From positions 124,001 to 188,000 of the forward strand of contig NZ_JANUGQ010000006.1 of NCBI RefSeq assembly GCF_024756275.1: a stretch of DNA of 64,000 nt, given 5' to 3'. The stretch is from Streptomyces pyxinae. GTDB lineage: Bacteria > Actinomycetota > Actinomycetes > Streptomycetales > Streptomycetaceae. Shown here one piece after another: positions 12,132 to 19,149 of this stretch. A program made the position numbers and the translations under genes. Below the pieces are notes generated by a model. The model was not told the origin of the DNA. It ran no database searches and worked only from the letters and a program-made list of their open reading frames with translations. Position 1 is the first letter of the stretch, and each line of letters begins with the position of its first letter.

Positions 12132-12140
12132 GCGGGCGGC

Positions 12141-13058
12141 ATGTCAGGAGTGCCCCGATGGACCGGTCGAGAAGTGGCTCTTTTACGCGCGGCCATGCGC
12201 AAGAGCGGCAGAGACTTCGCCGCCCTGGTAGGCGTCAGCCAACGCCAGGTCGTCACCTGGGAACACCGGGGCGCCGGCATCCGGCTGCGCCCCGGTAACC
12301 AGGAGGCCCTCGACACCCTCCTCGCCCGCGCCGGTATCCCCGCGCAGCAGCGCTTCGCCGCGCTGCTCACCGAGACGGCCGCCGCTGACCACGACGCACG
12401 GACGGAACAGTTGCTGCGCCGCGACCCGCGCACCATCCGGCACTCCGGGGACGGCAAGCTGATGGTCCCCGTCGAAGAGGGCATCTACCTCGCAGGTCCC
12501 CAGAATCGAGCCACATGGATCGCCAGCTTCCTGATCGACGTCCATCCCACGACGAACCTCGACTACGCACGCTTCGTCCATGCCACCGGCCACCGCACTC
12601 CGCCCCACTGGCCCGATGGACAATGCCCCGAGGGCCTGGGCGGGCATCCCGTCGTCTGGGTGACATGGCACGACGCCACTGCATACGCCCACTGGTGCGG
12701 CAAAACCCTCCCCACCGCACAGCAGTGGGAGAAGGCGGCACGTGGAACGAAGGGACGCACCTACCCCTGGGGCAACGAGCCTACCGCCGCCAAATGCAAC
12801 ACCGCTGAGGCCGGGATAGACACCACCACGCCCGTCACCCGCTACCAGAGCGGGATCAGCCCCTATGGGGTCTTCGACCTGTGCGGCAACGTCTGGGAGT
12901 GGTGCTCCAGCCCAGGAGCTGACGGACCTGGCCGGTACGAGCTGAAGGGTTCCGCCTTCACCAGTCCCTTCGAACGCGCCACCCCCTCGCTGCGCAACAC
13001 CGCGAGCGCCGACATGCTCGACGACGACACCGGGTTCCGTTGCACCATCCCAGGGTGA
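12141..13058 (+). CDS. XRE helix-turn-helix / formylglycine-enzyme-like fusion
   Basis: A 305-residue two-domain protein. Residues 8-65 form an XRE-type helix-turn-helix (RDFAALVGVSQRQVVTWEHR). Residues 105-304 are an FGE-sulfatase (SUMF1) domain with HPVVWVTWHDATAYAHWCG, LPTAQQWEKAARGTKGRTYPWG and FDLCGNVWEWCSS. In true formylglycine-generating enzymes two copper-binding cysteines lie in the stretch aligned with residues 274 and 279. Here those are Thr and Arg (GSAFTSPFER, 270-279), so oxidase activity is unlikely. It lacks an EgtB HX3HXE signature too. It is probably a regulator or sensor using the fold as a binding module, co-transcribed with the aminotransferase nine bases upstream. Confidence 0.8.
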   Translation: MSGVPRWTGREVALLRAAMRKSGRDFAALVGVSQRQVVTWEHRGAGIRLRPGNQEALDTLLARAGIPAQQRFAALLTETAAADHDARTEQLLRRDPRTIRHSGDGKLMVPVEEGIYLAGPQNRATWIASFLIDVHPTTNLDYARFVHATGHRTPPHWPDGQCPEGLGGHPVVWVTWHDATAYAHWCGKTLPTAQQWEKAARGTKGRTYPWGNEPTAAKCNTAEAGIDTTTPVTRYQSGISPYGVFDLCGNVWEWCSSPGADGPGRYELKGSAFTSPFERATPSLRNTASADMLDDDTGFRCTIPG

Positions 13059-13083
13059 TGCAAAGGCAGTTCGACGCTCGGGC

Positions 13084-13179
13084 CTGCCTGTACGGCCGCC
13101 GGTGCGCGGCAGCTGCGGGAGGAGATCGACTCCTTCCCACCGCAGCGGCCGGCCCTGCTGGCGGGGCGCCGCAACTGAC
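13084..13179 (+). pseudogene. C-terminal gene fragment
   Basis: In the gap between the XRE-FGE gene and the first acetyltransferase, one frame reads TAAGARQLREEIDSFPPQRP and then LLAGRRN before a stop. This has the look of the end of a soluble regulator-type protein but has no start. I take it as a leftover gene tail; it could be chance. Confidence 0.25.
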
Positions 13180-13195
13180 CCGGTACGGTGCGCTC

Positions 13196-13762
13196 GTGAA
13201 CCCGGTATCGCGTAGGGGCCCCCGTCTGCGGCTCCGTGAACTCCGGCAGGGTGACACCGACGCCGTCCTCGCGATCTACGGGAGCGACGAGGCGACCGCC
13301 CACCTCTCGTTCGGGCCGCGCACCCGTGAACAGGTGCGCGGCATCGTGCAGCGGTCGCTTGCCGCTGCTCGGGAGAACCCCCGCAGCGAGTACGCCCTGG
13401 CTGTCATCGGCCCAGTGCATGGGGACCCAGGGCACGGGTTGATCGGCTTCGCCCGGTTGGCTTCCGATCCGCATCAGCCACGGGCGGCGACCATGGGCTT
13501 CGCTCTCCGCCCGGACGTCTGGGGGCGCGGGTACGGACTCGAAACCGTGCACCTGCTGCTGGGCCTGGCCTTCGCGCAACTGGACCTGCATCGCGTCTGG
13601 GGTGCCCGGGCACCCGACAACATCGCCTCCGCGCGCACCATGAGCGCGGCCGGGATGGTGGAAGAAGGCACCATTCGCGAGCACATCAACAAGAACGGCC
13701 GATGGCGGGACTCCGTCGTTCACGCCATCCTGGAGCGGGAGTGGCAAGCGCCCGTCTTCTGA
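13196..13762 (+). CDS. GNAT acetyltransferase, RimJ/RimL type
   Basis: A 188-residue GCN5-related acetyltransferase. The start GTG 13196 gives the family's usual opening (RRGPRLRLRELRQGDTDAV). The acetyl-CoA loop lies at GFALRPDVWGRGYGLETVHL, followed by the typical HRVWGARAPDNIASARTM and AGMVEEGTIREHINKNGRWR. These features place it in the RimJ/RimL-like group that acetylates protein N termini or small amines; substrate unknown. Confidence 0.85.
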   Translation: MNPVSRRGPRLRLRELRQGDTDAVLAIYGSDEATAHLSFGPRTREQVRGIVQRSLAAARENPRSEYALAVIGPVHGDPGHGLIGFARLASDPHQPRAATMGFALRPDVWGRGYGLETVHLLLGLAFAQLDLHRVWGARAPDNIASARTMSAAGMVEEGTIREHINKNGRWRDSVVHAILEREWQAPVF

Positions 13763-13942
13763 CGAATGCTCCCGCGTCGGTCCTTCGGCTCCCCGCACAG
13801 CCGCGCCATCGAGGCAAAAGTCCTTACGCAGTCCCCGCTTGAGCTGTTGGCCGGCTTCAGCGGGGGGGGCGAGCACGGTGGGTGGAACGCGCTGTGCGAG
13901 GGAATGGACAAATGGTCACACCGAGCGAAGGGGGCACCCTCA

Positions 13943-14497
13943 GTGACGGCGGAGATCGACCACTACGACGTGGCCCGGCTGGGCGAGATCAGAGAGCACA
14001 TCCTCGCTATCCATGCCGAGGTCCGGCACCGGGACTTCGGATTGACCGGGGACTTCTACTCCGTCGCCCGGTTCGACGAGCGCCTGAGCACATACGCCTC
14101 GCGCCCTGGATGGACCGCCGCACTCGCCCGGGAGGGCGGTGAACCGGTGGGATTCTGCTTCGGTATGACACTCGGCGCTGACACTCGCTGGTGGAGGCCA
14201 ATGATCACTGAGCTCCCACCGGAGGCCGTCCGCGAAGACGGAGAGCGCACCGTGGCCCTCAACGAGATCGTCGTCCGCAAGCCCTGGCGCGGGCGCGGGG
14301 TGGCCCGGCAGATCCACGAGGCGTGGCTGTCGTGTCGCCGCGAGGAGCGGGTCACCCTGTTGGTCAACCCCTCCGCCGGCGACGGCGCCGTGCAGGCCGT
14401 GTACGAGGCGTGGGGCTATCGAAAGCTGCGGGAACAGCAACCGTTTCCCGACTCTCCGGTGTTCGCCGCGATGGTCCGGCCCGTGCGGCAGCCCTGA
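13943..14497 (+). CDS. GNAT acetyltransferase
   Basis: A 184-residue acetyltransferase. The acetyl-CoA site is LNEIVVRKPWRGRGVARQIH and the C-terminal part (LLVNPSAGDGAVQAVYEAWG) fits the fold. I chose GTG 13943 because GAAGGGGG lies about nine bases upstream; ATG 13904 in the same frame is an alternative and would add 13 residues. Substrate unknown. It follows the other GNAT gene by about 180 bases without a visible terminator. Confidence 0.72.
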   Translation: MTAEIDHYDVARLGEIREHILAIHAEVRHRDFGLTGDFYSVARFDERLSTYASRPGWTAALAREGGEPVGFCFGMTLGADTRWWRPMITELPPEAVREDGERTVALNEIVVRKPWRGRGVARQIHEAWLSCRREERVTLLVNPSAGDGAVQAVYEAWGYRKLREQQPFPDSPVFAAMVRPVRQP

Positions 14498-14630
14498 TCC
14501 CAACGCCCGACTGACGCGGCTTCGGCCCCGGCCTGCCTGCCCTCTGGTCACTGGGCCCGTCCTCAGGGATATTTGACGACCACTCTCATCTCCTTCTCCC
14601 CGCTTCCCGCTACCGCACCGGGAGTGCTCA

Positions 14631-14987
14631 ATGGCTGACTCCTACCGTGGCCTGATCCTCGACTTCGGTGGTGACCCGACCACACGCATGCGCCTCAACG
14701 GCCAGGTGTTCGAGGAGCCCGAGGGGCTGGCGCCCGGGGCGCACTTCCGCGTCCTCGTTGGAAACCCCGAGAGGGTGGCCGTCTACTCCGCCCTTGAGGT
14801 GGGCGAGGTCACCGAGGCCACCCAGGAGAACTGGAACCCGGTCGTCGGCGGCATCCTCGGCATCGACCCCGCCACGACGGCCCAGCTCCTCATTTCCCCG
14901 TTCCTCGACTCGCTCGCCAACTGGCGGCGAGGGACTCGGCGCAAGCACGGAGTGAGAGCAAATGGGGTGCTTTCTCACGCAGTTTGA
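14631..14987 (+). pseudogene. Truncated HAD-family hydrolase
   Basis: The opening (SYRGLILDFGGDPTTRMRLN) is the start of a HAD phosphatase, in which the usual motif reads DFGGVLTT; here the nearby residues are altered to DP. Family-like sequence continues to about residue 82 (WNPVVGGILGIDPAT). From about 14875 the frame leaves the family and reads through unrelated sequence into the CRISPR leader before stopping. The cap and the rest of the Rossmann fold, more than half the gene, are gone. The deletion junction is thus only about 180 bases from the first CRISPR repeat. Confidence 0.7.
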
Positions 14988-15057
14988 TGCCAAGAAGCAT
15001 TGTGAGCCGGTAAACGAAAACCGGCGCACTTGCTAGCATCGCTGCAGCTCAGCAAGT
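14955..15057 (+). promoter_or_regulatory. CRISPR leader
   Basis: The 100 bases before the first repeat are clearly richer in A and T than the surroundings (for example AGCAAATGGGGTGCTTTCTC and GGTAAACGAAAACCGGCGCA) and end with GCTGCAGCTCAGCAAG against the repeat. This matches the layout of type I-E leaders in streptomycetes and fixes the transcription direction as left to right, in agreement with the degenerate last repeat on the right. Confidence 0.65.
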
Positions 15058-15329
15058 GTCGTCCCCGTACGCACGGGGGTGTTCCGGCGGAGCATCTGCC
15101 GCCCCTCCCCACCGGCCCGTCGTCCCCGTACGCACGGGGGTGTTCCTGCGTCTACTACCTCCCGGTGCTCCCGGGGGTGGTCGTCCCCGTACGCACGGGG
15201 GTGGTCCGAGGCCCGCATGGCGATGTTCACGGACCTAGTGGTCATCCCCGTACGCACGGGGGTGGTCCGAGCAGGCCGAGTCCTTCGATCTCCTCATCGG
15301 TGTCGTCCCCGCACGCGCGGGGTGGCGGG
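15058..15329 (+). CRISPR. Orphan type I-E-like CRISPR array, 5 repeats, 4 spacers
   Basis: Five 28-base repeats start at 15058, 15119, 15180, 15241 and 15302, exactly 61 bases apart, leaving four 33-base spacers (15086-15118, 15147-15179, 15208-15240, 15269-15301). The repeat begins GTCGTCCCCGTACGCACGGG with the internal palindrome CCCCGTACGCACGGGG typical of I-E arrays. Repeats 1-2 end GTGTTCC, repeats 3-4 end GTGGTCC, repeat 4 has one change near its start, and repeat 5 is degenerate and marks the trailer end. No cas gene is present anywhere in the window, so the array depends on Cas proteins from elsewhere or is a relic. Confidence 0.92.
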
Positions 15330-15490
15330 CCAGCACCCGGTTCGGGCGCGGAGCTGTGCCGGCCTCGTACTGGCTCGGCCCCGGGGGCGGGCCAGGACGT
15401 GGTGGCTCCGGCGGGCCGGGGTGGTCGGGTTTTGAGAATCGGGCTGATTGAGTGGGGCGGGGCGGGGTAGCCGGGAGGCATCCCCCCTCT

Positions 15491-15531
15491 CGGGTGGGCC
15501 CCGCACTCCCCCCCTGTGCCGGGCCCACCCG
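15491..15531. terminator. Hairpin terminator after the ABC exporter operon
   Basis: Perfect 11-base arms CGGGTGGGCCC (15491-15501) and GGGCCCACCCG (15521-15531) enclose a 19-base loop that can pair further through GCAC/GTGC. It lies just beyond the end of the reverse-strand permease gene and also separates the operon from the CRISPR array. Confidence 0.75.
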
Positions 15532-15539
15532 CCCCCTCC

Positions 15540-16394
15540 TCAGCGGCTCAGCCGCTGGTAGCGGCGGATGGCGAGTGGCAGGAAGACGGCTGTGATCGCC
15601 AGCGGCCACACCACCGCCATCAGCGGCGCGTGCTCCTGGACCCAACTGCCGTCGCTGCCGATCTCGTTGCCGAACAGGCTTCGGGCCGCGCCGGCGGTGG
15701 CGGAGAGCGGGTTCCAGGCGGCCACCGTGCCCAGCCAGCCGGGCATGGTGCTGGGCGCGGCGAAGACGCTGGAGACCATGGTGAGCGGGAAGGCCACCAC
15801 GAAGAGCCCGCCGGCCGCCTCGGGGTTGGGCACCAGCAGCCCGAGCCAGACACCGACCCAGGTCAGGGCGAACCGCAGGAGGAGCAGCACCCCGAAGGCG
15901 CCGGCCGCCCCCGCGACCCCGCTCTCCGCGCGCCAGCCCATCGCGAGGGCGGTGGCCAGCAGGATGGACAGCTCGGCGCAGGCCACGATGAGGTCGGTCA
16001 GCCCGCGCCCGGTGACGACGGCCGACGGGGCCATGGGCATGGACCGGAAGCGGTCGATGACGCCCTTGCTCTGATCGTGCACCACGGCGGTGGCCGTGTG
16101 CATGAAGCCGAAGCTCATGGTCATCACGAACATGCCGGGGAGGAGGTAGTTCCGGTAGTCGGCCGCCTCGCCGCCGCCGGGCGGCCTCATGGCGCCGCCC
16201 AGCACATAGCCGTACAGCAGCACCGAGACGATCGGGAAGCCGAGCTGCCAGGCGATGAGGACCGGCTTGCGGCGGTAGTGGGTGAGGACCCGGCGGACGA
16301 CGGTCCAGCTGTCGGCCAGGGCCCAGTACAGCCTGCCGCGCCCGGTCGGTGTCGATGCGGACGATGCGGACGATGCGGTTGCGGTGGTGCTCAT
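15540..16394 (-). CDS. ABC-2 type exporter permease (DrrB-like)
   Basis: A 284-residue integral membrane permease with about six hydrophobic segments and the ABC-2 pattern: [23 protein letters not shown], then [20 protein letters not shown] (the short coupling region) and [18 protein letters not shown] near the end. It resembles the daunorubicin-resistance permease DrrB. Its ATG overlaps the stop of the ATPase gene by four bases. Together they should form a drug or lipid exporter; substrate unknown. Confidence 0.88.
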   Translation of the reverse strand: MSTTATASSASSASTPTGRGRLYWALADSWTVVRRVLTHYRRKPVLIAWQLGFPIVSVLLYGYVLGGAMRPPGGGEAADYRNYLLPGMFVMTMSFGFMHTATAVVHDQSKGVIDRFRSMPMAPSAVVTGRGLTDLIVACAELSILLATALAMGWRAESGVAGAAGAFGVLLLLRFALTWVGVWLGLLVPNPEAAGGLFVVAFPLTMVSSVFAAPSTMPGWLGTVAAWNPLSATAGAARSLFGNEIGSDGSWVQEHAPLMAVVWPLAITAVFLPLAIRRYQRLSR

Positions 16395-17341
16395 ACGGTG
16401 ACGGCCTCCCGCCCGGTCAGGCGCAGGAAGACGTCGTCCAGACTGGGTCTGCGCAACCCGACGTCCTCGACGGCGACTCGCTTGTCGTGCAAGGCCCGGA
16501 CCACCTCGGAGAGCGCGGACACCCGGTCGCGGACCGGGGCGTGCACCCGGCGCGCCGCCTCGTCCACGCGCGGCTCACCGAGACAGACCCGGGCGACGAC
16601 CCCGGCGACCGCCGGCAGGTCGGCGGCCTCGACCGGCACGACCTCGATCCGGTCGCCGCCGACCCGGTTCTTGAGCGCCTCGGGGGTGTCGTCCGCGATG
16701 GCCCGGCCCCGGTCCACCACCGTGATGCGCGAGGCCAACTGGTCCGCCTCGTCCAGATACTGGGTGGTGAGCAGGACCGTCGTACCCGCTGCCACCAGGT
16801 CCCGGACGGACTGCCACACCTCGCCCCGGGCGCGTGGGTCGAGCCCGGTCGTCGGCTCGTCCAGGAAGAGCACCCGGGGAGAAAGGATCATGGAAGCGGC
16901 CAGGTCGAGCCGGCGCCGCATGCCGCCGCTGTAGCTCTCGACACCCCGGTCGGCCGCCTCGGTCAGCCGGAACCGCTCCAGCAGCTCGACCGCCCGGCTC
17001 CGGGCCGACCGGCCGCCCAGATGGAACAGGCGGCCGAACATCTCCAGGTTCTGCCGGCCGGTGAGCTGGTCGTCCACCGCCGCGTACTGCCCGGTGAGCC
17101 CGATGAGGCCCCGCACCCGCCGGGGTTCGCGCGCCACATCGACCCCGGCGACCTCGGCGCGCCCGCCGTCGAACCGGAGCAGGGTCGCCAGCACCCGCAC
17201 CGCCGTGGACTTGCCCGCTCCGTTGGGCCCGAGCAGTCCGTGCACGGTGCCGGGCCGCACCGCCAGGTCCAGCCCGTCCAGGGCGCGCTTCTCGCCGTAT
17301 CTCTTCTCCAGGCCCTCGGCCCGTACCGCCCAGTCGTGCAT
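16391..17341 (-). CDS. ABC exporter ATPase (DrrA-like)
   Basis: A 316-residue ATPase of the DrrA drug-resistance family. Walker A is [12 protein letters not shown], the signature is [14 protein letters not shown], Walker B is [14 protein letters not shown], and the C-terminal DrrA-type extension ends with [17 protein letters not shown] start it at ATG 17341, which has GAGG six bases upstream; an in-frame ATG at 17377 lacks that. It leads the operon and is divergent from a TetR regulator, with paired palindromes between them. Confidence 0.9.
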   Translation of the reverse strand: MHDWAVRAEGLEKRYGEKRALDGLDLAVRPGTVHGLLGPNGAGKSTAVRVLATLLRFDGGRAEVAGVDVAREPRRVRGLIGLTGQYAAVDDQLTGRQNLEMFGRLFHLGGRSARSRAVELLERFRLTEAADRGVESYSGGMRRRLDLAASMILSPRVLFLDEPTTGLDPRARGEVWQSVRDLVAAGTTVLLTTQYLDEADQLASRITVVDRGRAIADDTPEALKNRVGGDRIEVVPVEAADLPAVAGVVARVCLGEPRVDEAARRVHAPVRDRVSALSEVVRALHDKRVAVEDVGLRRPSLDDVFLRLTGREAVTV

Positions 17342-17397
17342 GTCCTCGCCCCCTCGGAGACAGCGGTCAGCCGGCATACGGCGATGCCCCGATCACT

Positions 17398-17461
17398 GAG
17401 TACGCCGTACGCTGTTTCGCCGCAGAGTACACCGTACTCAGTCTCGCTGTCACGGTTTAAT
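17398..17461. promoter_or_regulatory. TetR operators between drrAB-like operon and tetR
   Basis: GAGTACACCGTACTC (17425-17439) is a perfect palindrome. A second copy with one arm mismatch, GAGTACGCCGTACGC, lies at 17398-17412, 27 bases away. TTTAAT at 17456-17461 is a good -10 box ending ten bases before the tetR ATG. The divergent arrangement suggests that TetR represses both promoters through these sites. Confidence 0.7.
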
Positions 17462-17470
17462 CTGTTCGGC

Positions 17471-18307
17471 ATGAACGGCAGCGGTGGCGGCGACAGGGCG
17501 ACCCCGAAGGCCCCCGGGGGCGACAAGGGCGGTGGCGGGGACATCACCCGCAGCCTGGAGCTCCTCTGGGGTACCGCCGAGCGGCCCACCCGGGGCCCCA
17601 AGCGCGGGCTGACCCTGGAGCGGATCGTCACCGCCGCCGTCGAGGTCGCGGACGCCGAGGGACTGGAGGCGGTCTCGATGCGCCGCCTCTCCGCCGAGCT
17701 GGGCGTCGGCACCATGTCGCTCTACCGGTACGTCCCCGGCAAGGCCGAACTGCTGGACCTGATGCTCGACCACCTCCAGACGCCGCCGCCCGACGCTCCC
17801 CGGCCGGCCGACGGCGACTGGCGGGCCGCCGTCGAGCTGATGGCCCGCGCCGAACTCGCCCTCCTGCGGCGCCACCCCTGGCTGCTGAAGGTCAACGAGG
17901 CCCGGACCGTGCTGGGCCCCGGCACGCTCCGGAGCTTCGAGGCGTCACTGCGCGGACTGCGGGGCATGGGGCTGAGCGACCCGGAGACCATCTCCGTCGT
18001 GATCTCCGTCCATGCCTTCGTCTCCGGCATCGCCCGGCTGGAGGCCGACACCGCGGCGGCCGTCCGGGAGTCCGGGATGGCGATCGACCAGTTCTGGAAG
18101 CGGCAGGAACCGTTCCTCGTCCAGGCCATGGAGAGCGGGGAGTTCCCGACGATGGCCGGGCTCTCCGAGGACTCCTTCTCGTACGAGTTCGACCACTTCG
18201 AGTTCGGTCTCGCCGCCCTGCTGCGCGGGGTCGAGGCGCAGGTCGCCGCGCGCGACCGGCAGTCCACCGGCGGCGAGGACCGGCAAGCCGCGCCCAAGAG
18301 GTCCTGA
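17471..18307 (+). CDS. TetR-family regulator of the exporter
   Basis: A 278-residue TetR protein with a TetR_C_1-like ligand domain. After a disordered Gly-rich start, the helix-turn-helix is RIVTAAVEVADAEGLEAVSM followed by LGVGTMSLYRYVPGK. The C-terminal half (residues 110-260) is the larger domain seen in tetracycline-type repressors, next to ABC exporters in many streptomycetes. The ATG at 17471 lies close to a -10 element, so it may be leaderless. Likely represses the divergent ABC operon and itself. Confidence 0.88.
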   Translation: MNGSGGGDRATPKAPGGDKGGGGDITRSLELLWGTAERPTRGPKRGLTLERIVTAAVEVADAEGLEAVSMRRLSAELGVGTMSLYRYVPGKAELLDLMLDHLQTPPPDAPRPADGDWRAAVELMARAELALLRRHPWLLKVNEARTVLGPGTLRSFEASLRGLRGMGLSDPETISVVISVHAFVSGIARLEADTAAAVRESGMAIDQFWKRQEPFLVQAMESGEFPTMAGLSEDSFSYEFDHFEFGLAALLRGVEAQVAARDRQSTGGEDRQAAPKRS

Positions 18308-18346
18308 CAGAGGCCCTGACGGAGATCCTGACAAAGGCGGCGTGCC

Positions 18347-18386
18347 GCGCCCGAACAGCCGGCGGCGCGCCCGAACAGCCGGCGGC
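18347..18386. repeat. 20-bp direct repeat, two copies
   Basis: GCGCCCGAACAGCCGGCGGC occurs twice back to back in the gap between the two convergent TetR genes. No gene lies in this 190-base gap. Confidence 0.8.
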
Positions 18387-18496
18387 GCGGTCGTACAAGG
18401 CGTGCCTCGCGATCCTTGTCCCCGGTCCGGCCCGTGGTGGCGTTCAGCGGGACGGCGGCGGCACCAGGGCACCCCGGACGAGCCCCCGACACCGGC

Positions 18497-19060
18497 TCAG
18501 CGGACCATGGCCAGTACGTCGCGGACCAGCCGTCGTGCGTACTCGTGATCGACGCGCAGTGCGAAGACGACGTGGTGATAGAGCGGCGCGATGACGTGGT
18601 CGAGGATCTGCGAGGCCGTCGGCGTCGGCTCTCCGCGTTCGCGGGCGCGGCGTACCATCTCCGCCGCCTGGTCGCGGCGGGTCTCCGTGACCGGACAGTG
18701 CGAGACGGCCTCGACGCGGGCCGCCAGCATCGCGCGCAGGTAGCGGACCCGCTCGGGGCGGGTGATGTCGCGGGCGATGATGTCCGCCCACTCCGTCAGG
18801 TCCCGCTCAAGCGATCCGGTGTCGGGTGCCGACTCCCCGTCTCGCGTCAGTGCGGCTACCGCGACTTCCTCGAGGAGTGCGTTGACGTTGCTCCAACGTC
18901 GGTACAGCGTCGTCGGGTTGACCCCGGCCCGCTCCGCGATGACGGGAAAGGTGATCTTGTCGGCGCCCTCGCCCATGAGTTCGCCGACCGACGCGTGGAT
19001 CGCGGCCAGGACCCGTCCGCTCCGCCCTCCGGGGCGACGCGCAGCTGCGTGAGAAGGCAC
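18497..19060 (-). CDS. TetR-family regulator of the MFS-hydrolase fusion
   Basis: A 187-residue TetR/AcrR regulator. The helix-turn-helix spans ITFPVIAERAGVNPTTLYRRW, and the rest is the all-helical ligand domain (SQILDHVIAPLYHHVVFALR). The start is GTG 19060. It is divergent from the fusion gene, and two related palindromes lie between the genes, so it most likely represses the fusion gene and itself. Confidence 0.88.
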   Translation of the reverse strand: MPSHAAARRPGGRSGRVLAAIHASVGELMGEGADKITFPVIAERAGVNPTTLYRRWSNVNALLEEVAVAALTRDGESAPDTGSLERDLTEWADIIARDITRPERVRYLRAMLAARVEAVSHCPVTETRRDQAAEMVRRARERGEPTPTASQILDHVIAPLYHHVVFALRVDHEYARRLVRDVLAMVR

Positions 19061-19073
19061 ATGACCACCCTAC

Positions 19074-19135
19074 GCAAAGTCCTTTGCTTTTACCAGGCCG
19101 TGCTCTACCGTGATTAAAGCAAAGATCATTGCTTT
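19074..19135. promoter_or_regulatory. Paired TetR operators
   Basis: GCAAAGTCCTTTGC (19074-19087) is a perfect palindrome 14 bases before the tetR start. AAAGCAAAGATCATTGCTTT (19116-19135) is a second one, with perfect 7-base outer arms and a near copy of the first (GCAAAGATCATTGC) inside, just before the ribosome site of the fusion gene (GGAGG, 19141). The region is unusually AT-rich for this genome. Confidence 0.72.
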
Positions 19136-19149
19136 ATGACGGAGGTCCT

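Noticed and set aside
15330..15490. Further CRISPR repeats or cas genes after the array
   Set aside because: No sixth repeat at the 61-base period, and no cas-like protein in any frame here or elsewhere in the window.
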